Shown here: positions 1 to 7,455 of the stretch, in pieces
Layout of the letters: every line of letters starts with the position of its first letter
Position numbering within the stretch: the first letter of the stretch is position 1
Notes under the pieces: model-generated
What the model saw: the letters and a program-made list of their open reading frames with translations, nothing else
The model's database searches: none
Told to the model about the DNA's origin: nothing
Made by a program: the position numbers and the translations under genes
Assembly (NCBI GenBank): GCA_024640785.1
Contig: JAHEEI010000004.1
Coordinates: 1-40,105, forward strand
From: Pseudomonadota bacterium
Lineage (GTDB): Bacteria; Desulfobacterota; WTBG01; CAIYCZ01; CAIRTM01
DNA length: 40,105 bases
Direction: 5' to 3'

Positions 1-1
1 T

Positions 2-679
2 TTTGTTCTTATAAGGTCGGGGATATATATACAGCTCTTCTTCCTACCCTACTGGTTATGTATCATCCTTACCTTTTTCTGGCTAATGGGAACGACTAAT
101 GCTTTTAATCTTATTGATGTAATGGACGGTCTTTCATCCGGCATAGGGGCCATTTGCTGCCTAACCCTGTTTGTTATCTCCCTTTTAAATGGTCGACCCA
201 TGATAGCCGTACTCACTATTTCTCTTGCAGGGGCACTTATTGGTTTTTTAAAATTTAATTTTAATCCGGCAACCATATATCTTGGTGATTCCGGAAGCAT
301 GTTCCTGGGTCTTATAATCGGAGCACTTGCAATGACAGGAAGTTATACCGAAAACAATCTGATGGCATGTCTCACCCCAGTTGTGATTCTTGGAATTCCC
401 ATATTTGACACACTTTTTGTAATGTATGTCAGAAGAAAAAAAGGAATGCCCGTAATGTATGGAAGCCCAGACCATTATGCCCTGCGACTGCGCAAATGGA
501 CATTGACTACAAAACAGATCGTCGTTATTTCATATGTGATTGGAATATTTCTAGGACTTTCCGGCATCGGAATGATGCTGAGTCCAACAAACGGAGTCTG
601 TCTCAGTATTCTTCTTATACTGATAGGCATTGCTCTAGGCACAGGTTTTCTATTAAGCAAAGTTGATATGACTCGGTAG
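2..679 (+). CDS. Polyprenyl-phosphate sugar-1-phosphate transferase (WecA/MraY family), 5' truncated by window edge
   Basis: The reading frame is open from base 2, so the gene starts outside the window; the ATG at 86 is internal because the family motif lies across it. Seen: an NAFNLIDVMDGL motif (about 98-133), the NPATIYLGDSGS motif with the conserved aspartate (about 266-301), several hydrophobic membrane helices, and a cytoplasmic basic loop followed by SPDHYALRLRK near 460-495, the place where family members carry their His-rich substrate loop. Known of the family: integral inner-membrane enzymes that move a HexNAc-1-phosphate from a UDP-sugar to undecaprenyl phosphate, starting O-antigen, teichoic acid or capsule synthesis. 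The following genes (FAD oxidoreductase, GT4) support a surface-polysaccharide role rather than peptidoglycan MraY. The sugar specificity cannot be read from the sequence. Confidence 0.88.
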   Translation, partial: FVLIRSGIYIQLFFLPYWLCIILTFFWLMGTTNAFNLIDVMDGLSSGIGAICCLTLFVISLLNGRPMIAVLTISLAGALIGFLKFNFNPATIYLGDSGSMFLGLIIGALAMTGSYTENNLMACLTPVVILGIPIFDTLFVMYVRRKKGMPVMYGSPDHYALRLRKWTLTTKQIVVISYVIGIFLGLSGIGMMLSPTNGVCLSILLILIGIALGTGFLLSKVDMTR

Positions 680-715
680 ACAAGGGGTCTTTTCTGTTGC
701 TGTTGGAGGTTTTTA

Positions 716-2002
716 ATGATTGCTATTATCGGTGCGGGTCTAACAGGACTCAGCGTTGCCTACCATTTAAGTGACTTACCTTACTCAGTCTTTGATTCGG
801 AAAAAGAGATTGGTGGACTATGCCGTTCAGTAAATAAGGATGGATTTATCTTTGACTATACCGGCCATCTGCTCCACATGAAAGACCCTTATACGAGAAA
901 TTTCATTGAGTCTATTTTACCAAATGTCTTCATGGTAAAAACACGCAAAGCATCTGTGTTTTTAAAGGACCGTTACCTGCCTTATCCTTTTCAGGCCAAC
1001 CTTTACGGACTTCCGAAAAAAGTTGTTATTGAATGTCTTTTTGATTTTGTAAAAAAAAGAATAGGCAGTAGAAACAAAGACGATCTTAATTTTAAAGAAT
1101 GGGTGGTTGAAACATTTGGAAAAGGCATTTCAGAACAGTTTTTCATCCCTTATAATGAAAAGCTGTTTAGAACGAGCCTTGAAACTCTTACCAGCAACTG
1201 GGCCAGTTGGTCTGTTCCCCGTCCATCACTAACTGAAGTTTTAAGGGGCGCCATTGGAATAAAAAATATCAGGATGGGATATAATTCATCATTTTATTAC
1301 CCTTTAAAAAGCGGTATAGATGTGTTGCCCAAAGAATTAGAAAAAAGGGTCAAAGGTATCCAGCTGAATAAAAAACTGGTTTCAGTAGATCTTTTAAATA
1401 GATGTGTTGAATTTAATGACGGCACAAAGCAAAACTACAAATACCTTGTATCAACCCTACCTCTTCCAAACTTGCTTGAAACAATAGTAGAACTCCCCAA
1501 TTCTTTTAAAGATATCTCAAAAAATTTAAACTATGTGTCTGTTCAGAACTTAAATATTGGAATAAGTAGAAAAAATATAACAGGTTTTCACTGGATATAT
1601 TTTCCTGAGGGAAAATACCCTTTTTACAGGGTGGGGTGTTATTCAAACATATCTAACACTCTTGCTCCTGAAAACACAAGCTCGCTGTATATAGAGATAT
1701 CCTCACGTCCGGAAAAGAAAAAATCTATTGAGCAGATAACTGCTGAAACAATTGAAGGATTAAAGATGTGCGGCATTTTAAAAAAAACGGATAGTGTGAT
1801 TGAAAAAAATTATATTGAAATCGAACATGGGTATGTAATTTTTGATAAATTTCGCGAAAAGATCCTTCCGGACCTATTCAGTTATCTGGAAAAAAACAAT
1901 ATTTTTTCAATCGGACGTTATGGGAGCTGGACTTACTCTGCCATGGAAGATTCTATTTTAAAAGGAAAAGAAATCGCAGAAATATTAAAATGCAGAAAAT
2001 AA
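716..2002 (+). CDS. FAD-dependent oxidoreductase of the amine oxidase / protoporphyrinogen oxidase-like superfamily
   Basis: A 428-residue protein starting at an ATG with a good GGAGG site at 705-709. The N-terminus carries the dinucleotide-binding motif GAGLTG (residues 6-11), followed by a second FAD contact region (GGLCRSV at about 33-39) and FDYTGHLLHM (about 46-55), as in UDP-galactopyranose mutase and protoporphyrinogen-oxidase-like enzymes. The C-terminal part has the closing FAD motif, here IFSIGRYGSWTYSAMEDS. It lies 36 bp after the sugar-phosphate transferase and overlaps the next glycosyltransferase by 13 bp, so it is translationally coupled with polysaccharide genes. I infer a role in modifying or isomerising a nucleotide sugar or lipid-linked sugar; a role in haem synthesis is unlikely from context. 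The substrate is unknown. Confidence 0.8.
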   Translation: MIAIIGAGLTGLSVAYHLSDLPYSVFDSEKEIGGLCRSVNKDGFIFDYTGHLLHMKDPYTRNFIESILPNVFMVKTRKASVFLKDRYLPYPFQANLYGLPKKVVIECLFDFVKKRIGSRNKDDLNFKEWVVETFGKGISEQFFIPYNEKLFRTSLETLTSNWASWSVPRPSLTEVLRGAIGIKNIRMGYNSSFYYPLKSGIDVLPKELEKRVKGIQLNKKLVSVDLLNRCVEFNDGTKQNYKYLVSTLPLPNLLETIVELPNSFKDISKNLNYVSVQNLNIGISRKNITGFHWIYFPEGKYPFYRVGCYSNISNTLAPENTSSLYIEISSRPEKKKSIEQITAETIEGLKMCGILKKTDSVIEKNYIEIEHGYVIFDKFREKILPDLFSYLEKNNIFSIGRYGSWTYSAMEDSILKGKEIAEILKCRK

Positions 2003-3156
2003 TAGTTGTTCACATTATCACCAAAATGGAACTGGGCGGAGCACAACAGAACACGTTGTTTACCGTCTCAAATCTTGATCCTCGGAAACATGAAACTTTT
2101 CTCCTGGCTGGTCAAGAAGGAGAATTGATTGAAGAAGCAAAAAAGTTTAAAAATTTTTTTATCATCAAAGACCTAGTGCGTGAAATTAGGCCATTCAAGG
2201 ATGTAAAGGCTTTTCTTCAGATCGTAAAAATTCTAAAAAAAATTAAAAATAAATTTTCTAAACCTGTTCAAATTATTGTACATACCCACAGTTCAAAAGC
2301 CGGGATGCTTGGAAGATGGGCTGCAAAAGCAGCCGGTGTAAAAGTGATCATTCATTCGATTCACGGTTTTCCATTTAATGATTTTCAGCCCTTTTTAAAA
2401 AAATATATCTATATAGTCCTTGAAAAAATTACCGCTAAAATCACTTCTCATTTTATTCTGGTTTCATCTTCAAATATTGAAGAGGGGATAAAATACAGCA
2501 TTTTTAATCGTGAAAGAACAACTCTCATAAGAAGCGGCATTGAAATATCAAAATTTAAAAACCCGGAAACAGGAAAAGAGGAAACAAAAAATAATCTTGG
2601 AATTCCGATTGATTCACCTGTTGTGCTGATGGTTTCCTGCCTGAAACCCCAGAAAGCACCCCTTGACTTTGTAAAAACCTGCTTTATTGTTAAACAGGAG
2701 ATAAAAAATGTTTCTTTTTTACTTGCCGGCGATGGTATATTAAGGCAGGAGCTTGAAAACGAGATAAGAAAATATGGGTTGGAAGACTCTTTTCACTTTT
2801 TGGGATGGAGAAGGGATATTCCAAACCTTATAAATGCTTCAGAAGTTCTTGTCCTGACTTCTTTATGGGAGGGGCTTCCAAGGGTAATTCCACAGGCAAT
2901 GGCAGCATCTGTGCCTGTAGTTGTAACAAGAGTTAATGGCTCTCCTGAAGCTGTGAAAGAAGGTGAAAACGGTTTTCTTGTAACTCCGGGAGACATTATT
3001 GGAATAGCTGAAAAAACTGTTTTGCTTCTTAAAAATCCAGAAAAAGCAAAAAAAATGGGTCAAAAAGGGAGTTTTATGGTTCAAGAGTTTGATATTCATA
3101 AAATGGTAAATGATCAGGAAAGACTTTATGCTGAATTATTAAACTTTACAGGATAA
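1990..3156 (+). CDS. Glycosyltransferase family 4 protein
   Basis: A 388-residue GT-B fold retaining glycosyltransferase. The N-terminal domain begins with the GT4 pattern MELGGAQQNT (residues 13-22) and contains HTHSSKAGMLGR; the C-terminal domain has the nucleotide-sugar site with VSCLKPQKAP, LLAGDG, FLGWRRDI and the acidic motif WEGLPRVIPQAMA beginning at W293, with E294 the conserved donor-binding glutamate region. Its ATG lies inside the end of the FAD gene (13 bp overlap), indicating translational coupling. Known of the family: cytoplasmic or membrane-associated enzymes that add a sugar from an NDP donor to a growing glycan. I infer that it extends the lipid-linked sugar started by the transferase at the left edge. 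It is the last gene of this operon; about 100 bp separate it from the next gene, which has its own promoter. Confidence 0.9.
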   Translation: MQKIIVVHIITKMELGGAQQNTLFTVSNLDPRKHETFLLAGQEGELIEEAKKFKNFFIIKDLVREIRPFKDVKAFLQIVKILKKIKNKFSKPVQIIVHTHSSKAGMLGRWAAKAAGVKVIIHSIHGFPFNDFQPFLKKYIYIVLEKITAKITSHFILVSSSNIEEGIKYSIFNRERTTLIRSGIEISKFKNPETGKEETKNNLGIPIDSPVVLMVSCLKPQKAPLDFVKTCFIVKQEIKNVSFLLAGDGILRQELENEIRKYGLEDSFHFLGWRRDIPNLINASEVLVLTSLWEGLPRVIPQAMAASVPVVVTRVNGSPEAVKEGENGFLVTPGDIIGIAEKTVLLLKNPEKAKKMGQKGSFMVQEFDIHKMVNDQERLYAELLNFTG

Positions 3157-3177
3157 ACATATTAAAAATCATAATTA

Positions 3178-3206
3178 TTGACAAATACTGGTAGAACACT
3201 TATAAT
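3178..3206 (+). promoter_or_regulatory. Consensus sigma-70 promoter for the FmdB-type gene
   Basis: TTGACA at 3178-3183 and TATAAT at 3201-3206 are separated by exactly 17 bp; both hexamers match the housekeeping consensus perfectly. The start codon of the next gene is about 50 bp downstream. Perfect promoters are uncommon, so this small gene is probably strongly transcribed. Confidence 0.8.
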
Positions 3207-3258
3207 TTTTGTTTAGTTTCAAAACCTTATTTAATTAATAGATTTTGGAGAATCAAAA

Positions 3259-3573
3259 GTGCCGATTTATGAATATGAATGTGATAACTGCAAAGAAGCC
3301 TTCGAGGTTTTTTTAGGAGTAAATGAACCTCGGGTAGAGTCCTGTCCTAACTGTAAGGGAACAGAGGTAAGAAAGCTTATTTCAAACTGTTCTTTTCAGC
3401 TTAAAGGGTCAGGCTGGTATTTGACAGATTACGCCCGAAAAGATAAGAAAGACAATTCTCAGCCAAGCGCTAAAAAAGACCCTCCTTCAAAAGAGGATAA
3501 GAATAAAACCGAAAGTAAATCTAAGCCTACCGAAAAAATTACACCCAATAAAGATTCCGGAAAGGCTGCTTAA
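3259..3573 (+). CDS. FmdB-family zinc ribbon protein
   Basis: A 104-residue protein beginning at a GTG codon (3259), chosen because the family's conserved start MPIYEYEC follows directly and a GGAG site lies 9 bases upstream. Four cysteines in two CxxC pairs (C8, C11, C29, C32) form the zinc ribbon; FQLKGSGWYLTDYA follows, as in most FmdB proteins. The last 45 or so residues are a hydrophilic Lys/Ser/Pro tail that is probably disordered. FmdB proteins are named as putative regulators of amide metabolism in methylotrophs, but the name is carried over and the molecular role is not established here. It is a single-gene unit with a consensus promoter upstream and a terminator at its stop codon. 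Confidence 0.88.
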   Translation: MPIYEYECDNCKEAFEVFLGVNEPRVESCPNCKGTEVRKLISNCSFQLKGSGWYLTDYARKDKKDNSQPSAKKDPPSKEDKNKTESKSKPTEKITPNKDSGKAA

Positions 3574-3597
3574 GAAAAGCAGTCCTTTTTTTCTTTT
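3564..3597 (+). terminator. Rho-independent terminator after FmdB-type gene
   Basis: CTGCTT (3566-3571) pairs with AAGCAG (3577-3582) over a 5-nt loop that includes the end of the stop codon, followed by CC and a run of seven Ts. The stem overlaps the last codons of the gene. Confidence 0.7.
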
Positions 3598-3737
3598 TTA
3601 CTCCAGGGAAATTCTCTATACAGTGTAGCTTCAAAGAAAAGATAACCATTGCTTTTGAATCTCGATTTTTTCAACTGTCGCAGTTATTCTGTTCTCTTTT
3701 GTCATTACAGTTTTAAGGTGATAGGGAAAAGATAAAC

Positions 3738-3785
3738 TTTCTAACCCAGCTAAAGCATTATTTACCGCTTTAGCTGGGTTAGAAA
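3738..3785. repeat. Perfect 19-bp inverted repeat with 10-nt loop
   Basis: Arms at 3738-3756 and 3767-3785 are perfect reverse complements over 19 bp, enclosing a 10-nt AT-rich loop. There is no clean T-run on either strand, so it is not a textbook terminator. It lies in the gap before a decayed J-domain gene. A structured RNA, a DNA-binding site, or a remnant of a small palindromic repeat element are all possible; a second copy was not noticed in this window. Confidence 0.85.
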
Positions 3786-3900
3786 AATTAAATCCCCATG
3801 GATTTTTCTCCCATAAGTTCCAACGCGCAGGAAAGGTGAAAGAATTTCAGTTGCACAAAAAAACAGCTTAACTATCTTTACAACATGGTCCTGTGATTTA

Positions 3901-4650
3901 TTGAGGCTGTTCTTAAAGAATTTGTCTGCTTGTACGATAAAGGATAGAGATAAAGAAGTGAACGCATCTATTGATTTTTTAAATTATCTCCAGACAGGCG
4001 ATCTTAAAACAGCTTACAGGAAAAGGGCTCTTGAAACTCATCCTGACCGTGCCTTAGCTCTTGGCGTACATGAAGGCATCATGAACGAGAAATTCAAGGA
4101 AGTAAAAGTCGCATACGAGATGCTGTTTTTTTATAGAAGAGAGCAATAAAAAGATCCTAAGAAACACTGTTTCTAATAAAGAGAAAACCAGAAAAAAAAG
4201 AACCGCCTCACAAAAGCAAAACTATAAATACAAAAAAATAGAATAGATCATTTTTATATTGGTAAAATTCCTAACCGGAAACTTCTGATTGGGCAGCACC
4301 TCTACTATTCAGGCGCCATATCCTGGAGAATACTGATAGAGGCTATTGCCTGGCAAATAAAACACAGGCCGCGTATCGGACAGAATGCTGTTGACTGGGG
4401 CAGTATTACACATTATGACATAGTAAAGATCTTGTCGAAGAAAGCTTGGAATGAGAAGCTCGGAGAATGCGCTCTTCATACCAGACATATCACGACTTTT
4501 GAACATATTGCGCTTCTTGGCAAGCAAAGGGGAATTCAGTCTCCCCTATGTCTTTATTTTATAAAAAAGAAAGTACTTTCATCTTCACAGATAAGCAGAT
4601 GTCTTCGTAAACAGGCTGTTCACAAGCTGAACATTTCAAGGAATAAGTAA
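3901..4650 (+). pseudogene. Decayed J-domain protein gene interrupted by in-frame TAA codons
   Basis: The same reading frame carries two recognisable halves of one protein. The first (3901-4146) has a J-domain core with the HPD tripeptide at residues 47-49 of the segment (GDLKTAYRKRALETHPDRA). After in-frame TAA codons at 4147, in a TAATAA pair near 4183-4188, and again near 4228, the frame resumes with a well-conserved C-terminal region from about 4252 (FYIGKIPNRKLLIGQHLYYS ... GECALHTRHITTFEHIALLG) to the stop at 4648. From family memory, this N-terminal J domain plus C-terminal GspE-N-like module is an uncharacterised Desulfobacterales protein. The frame is open upstream to 3817 but no good start exists; the TTG at 3901 is arbitrary. 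No frameshift is needed, only nonsense codons in the Lys/Asn-rich linker. I judge it a pseudogene, although the J-domain half could still be made as an 82-residue peptide. Confidence 0.7.
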
Positions 4651-4800
4651 CAGTCTGTTTATTAGGATTTTCAAAAATTTTCTTCAAGTTTTCAAATCTG
4701 GCTTTTTACAGCATTAGAACTGTATATATTAACGGTTACTGGTTTGCTGAATAAAAATTATTTTGTTATATAAGTTAATAAAAAACAACAGAGAGCCTTT

Positions 4801-6237
4801 ATGAGTATATCTTCTAGAAAAACCAAAATCATCGCAACAATCGGTCCTTCCAGCGAAAGTCCGGAAATGCTTCTAGCTCTTTTTAAGGCTGGGGTAGATG
4901 TCTGCAGATTAAATTTTTCATTCGGAGAGCATGACGAACACCTTAAAATGATAAGGAAAATAAGGGCGGCAAGCAAAAAGGCTGGAAAACCGGTAGCAAT
5001 TCTTCAGGATCTCCAGGGACCAAAGATTAGGGTGGGGAAACTAAACAGCCCTGTAACAGTTAAAAAAGACGATATTATTATACTCAGCGGAAACTCCGGA
5101 CATGATAATAAAAAGGTATTGCCCACAACATACACTAATATAGCAGATGACACAGAGGTTGGGAAAACAATTCTTCTAGCAGACGGAACAATAACGCTAA
5201 TGGTCACTAAGACAGAAAGAAAAAAACGTGCTGTTCATTGCCGGGTGATAAGTGGCGGTACGATTTTAACCGGAAAAGGCATAAACCTTCCATACACAAA
5301 GATATCCCTTCCTTCTCTAACGGCAAAGGATAAGAAGGATGCCGTATTCGGAGCAAAGGCAGGAGTTGATTATATTGCATTGTCTTTTGTCCGAACTGCA
5401 AAAGATATTATAAAACTAAAGAAAATCCTGAAAAAGCATGCGGAAGAAATCCCGATAATTGCAAAGATCGAAAAACCTGAAGCTCTTGATAATATCAAAG
5501 AGATCATAACTGCAGCCGACGGTATAATGGTTGCTCGCGGAGACCTTGCTGTTGAGATATCAATTGCCCATGTGCCTGTCGTACAAAAAAAAATAATAGG
5601 TCTTGCAAATCAAAAAGGGAAGATTACTATAACAGCTACCCAGATGCTTGAAACCATGATAGAAAACCCCGCACCCACAAGAGCGGAAGCAAGTGATGTG
5701 GCAAACGCAATTATTGACGGAACAGATGCTGTAATGCTTTCCGGTGAAACAGCAATCGGCAGACATCCTGAACAGGTTATCAATGTTATGACCCAGATCG
5801 CACGCGAGATAGAATCTTCACAGTTTGTTCCGCAAGGAGTAAGTAAAATGCTTGACCTTCCTGAAGGCGATGCTATCAGAAACGCAATCTGCGCAGCATC
5901 CTCCTATCTTTCATACCTTACTGAGGAAAAGGGGTTAGCTGTTTTTTCTTCTTCTGGAATGACATTAAGAATTCTTTCTAAATTCAGGCCTCAAACAAAT
6001 ATTTATGCTGCGTCAAACAAAGATGAGTTCTGCAACAGGATGGCGCTGCTTCACAATGTTTATCCTGTCCTGATAAAAGCCAAAAATCTGAAAAGTGCTG
6101 TGAGCTCTGTAAGTGCTTTAAAAAAAGAACTTCTAAAGAGAAAACTTTTTAAAAAAGGCGACAAAATGATCCTTCTTACCGGAAGCCACTATGAAATACC
6201 CTGGCATACAGATACCATAAAGGTAAGTACGATCTAG
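4801..6237 (+). CDS. pyk: Pyruvate kinase
   Basis: A 478-residue enzyme of standard length that converts phosphoenolpyruvate and ADP to pyruvate and ATP in glycolysis. Seen: the N-terminal TIGPSS motif (about residues 14-19), NFSFGEHDEH, the B-domain insertion, the active-site segment AKIEKPEALDNI with catalytic lysine K222, MVARGDLAVE (243-252) for metal binding, TQMLETM from T280, and PTRAEASDVANAIIDGTDAV with the substrate-loop region after it. The C-terminal allosteric domain (about residues 355-478) is complete. The start ATG at 4801 matches the family start. It appears to be a monocistronic gene; no terminator stands out before the next gene 44 bp later. Confidence 0.97.
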   Translation: MSISSRKTKIIATIGPSSESPEMLLALFKAGVDVCRLNFSFGEHDEHLKMIRKIRAASKKAGKPVAILQDLQGPKIRVGKLNSPVTVKKDDIIILSGNSGHDNKKVLPTTYTNIADDTEVGKTILLADGTITLMVTKTERKKRAVHCRVISGGTILTGKGINLPYTKISLPSLTAKDKKDAVFGAKAGVDYIALSFVRTAKDIIKLKKILKKHAEEIPIIAKIEKPEALDNIKEIITAADGIMVARGDLAVEISIAHVPVVQKKIIGLANQKGKITITATQMLETMIENPAPTRAEASDVANAIIDGTDAVMLSGETAIGRHPEQVINVMTQIAREIESSQFVPQGVSKMLDLPEGDAIRNAICAASSYLSYLTEEKGLAVFSSSGMTLRILSKFRPQTNIYAASNKDEFCNRMALLHNVYPVLIKAKNLKSAVSSVSALKKELLKRKLFKKGDKMILLTGSHYEIPWHTDTIKVSTI

Positions 6238-6281
6238 CGGGATATCTTTTGTCTAATATTTAACCTTTTTTACTCTTCTCT

Positions 6282-7439
6282 ATGAATAAATTTCTTATAA
6301 AGACTTTTTTTCTTAGCCTGATGCTTTTGGGCCTGCCGCTGATGGGCATCATTTGTTCTGGACGGGCGGTCACTTTATACCTCGAATTCCCGCCGACAAC
6401 CCGATACGTAAGACACGCGCCTTTTTCCTTAAGCGTTTTTCTCGGAACGGGAACACTTGTTTTTTTTCTGGTTTTGCCTTTTCTGATCAGACTATTCAAA
6501 CACTCTTTAAAAGATAATGGCAGGCTAATAAAAAGGGACTTCCCCTGGTGGGGGTATGCTGGAATCTTATCTGGAACCGTTTTCTGGGTTTTGGCCTGGA
6601 CACGTTTCGAATGGTTCAGTCTCTTCCAGCAGCATACCTTTACTCCTTTATGGATGAGTTATATCCTTGTCATAAACGGAGCAAGCTATGCCCGAAGCAA
6701 ATCTTGCTTAATGCTCAAAGACCCATTATATTTTCTATTCCTTTTCCCTGTAAGTTCGGTTTTTTGGTGGTTTTTTGAATTTCTTAACCGTTTTGTTCAA
6801 AACTGGTACTATGTGGAAGTTTACCGGTTTAGTCCGGCAGAATATATTATGTTTGCCTCTTTGTCATTTTCAACGGTTCTTCCTGCCGTTCTTTCAACCG
6901 CTGAATTTTTATCCACCTTTCCTTGTTTTTTCAGAATTTTTTCAGGGTATAAAATAAATATGGTTTTTAAATCAAAAAAAATATGGGTGTTGCTCCTTAT
7001 TTCTTCAGTCGCAGGGCTGTCATTAATCGGAATTTTTCCGGATCAGCTTTATCCCCTGCTTTGGATTTCGCCTCTTATCATTATAGTTTCCCTTCAGGAA
7101 TTTTCAGAGGAACAGCACATCTTTTCTGCCCCTTCACAGGGGGACTGGAGCGTCATTGTCATATCATCGCTGTCCGCCTTGATCTGCGGATTTTTCTGGG
7201 AAATGTGGAATTATTACAGTCTGGCAAAGTGGATATATTCTGTACCCTATGTTCACAGGTACAGTCTTTTTGAAATGCCACTTCTCGGGTTTACAGGATA
7301 TCTTCCTTTCGGCCTAGAATGTGCTGTGATAGGGAGCATTTTTTGGAAACGGTTAAACAGAGAGGAAGGCGCTTACAGTAAAATTTTTATTTTCTTTCAA
7401 CAGCCACTGAAATCAATAATCCCAGATGTAAAGAGATAA
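6282..7439 (+). CDS. Uncharacterised polytopic membrane protein
   Basis: A 385-residue protein I cannot assign to a characterised family. It begins with a hydrophobic segment (about residues 5-28) and has roughly eight to nine further hydrophobic helices (about 47-70, 85-102, 115-135, 140-165, 185-210, 230-250, 255-275, 290-310, 340-360). It is rich in Trp, Phe and Tyr. The C-terminal third holds a dense aromatic block, FFWEMWNYYSLAKWIYSVPY (about 312-331), followed by YSLFEMPLLGFTGYLPFGLE, which looks like a conserved membrane active site or lipid-facing region. It lies 44 bp after pyk on the same strand and converges with the next gene with a 16-bp gap. Nothing in the context fixes its function. 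Confidence 0.75.
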   Translation: MNKFLIKTFFLSLMLLGLPLMGIICSGRAVTLYLEFPPTTRYVRHAPFSLSVFLGTGTLVFFLVLPFLIRLFKHSLKDNGRLIKRDFPWWGYAGILSGTVFWVLAWTRFEWFSLFQQHTFTPLWMSYILVINGASYARSKSCLMLKDPLYFLFLFPVSSVFWWFFEFLNRFVQNWYYVEVYRFSPAEYIMFASLSFSTVLPAVLSTAEFLSTFPCFFRIFSGYKINMVFKSKKIWVLLLISSVAGLSLIGIFPDQLYPLLWISPLIIIVSLQEFSEEQHIFSAPSQGDWSVIVISSLSALICGFFWEMWNYYSLAKWIYSVPYVHRYSLFEMPLLGFTGYLPFGLECAVIGSIFWKRLNREEGAYSKIFIFFQQPLKSIIPDVKR

Positions 7440-7455
7440 TTTTGCGACAACATTT

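Noticed and set aside
4309-4527. A minus-strand open frame over the second half of the J-domain pseudogene.
   Set aside because: It is the antisense shadow of the conserved plus-strand frame.
3817-4650. TAA reassigned as a sense codon, to explain the J-domain and cupin genes.
   Set aside because: TAA ends many intact genes here at the expected family lengths (for example galT, groES and pilZ-type gene), so it is a normal stop.
4653-4666. A 14-bp identity (GTCTGTTTATTAGG) shared with 13339-13352.
   Set aside because: In AT-rich sequence of this length, a 14-mer match is expected about once or more by chance, and the flanks do not match.
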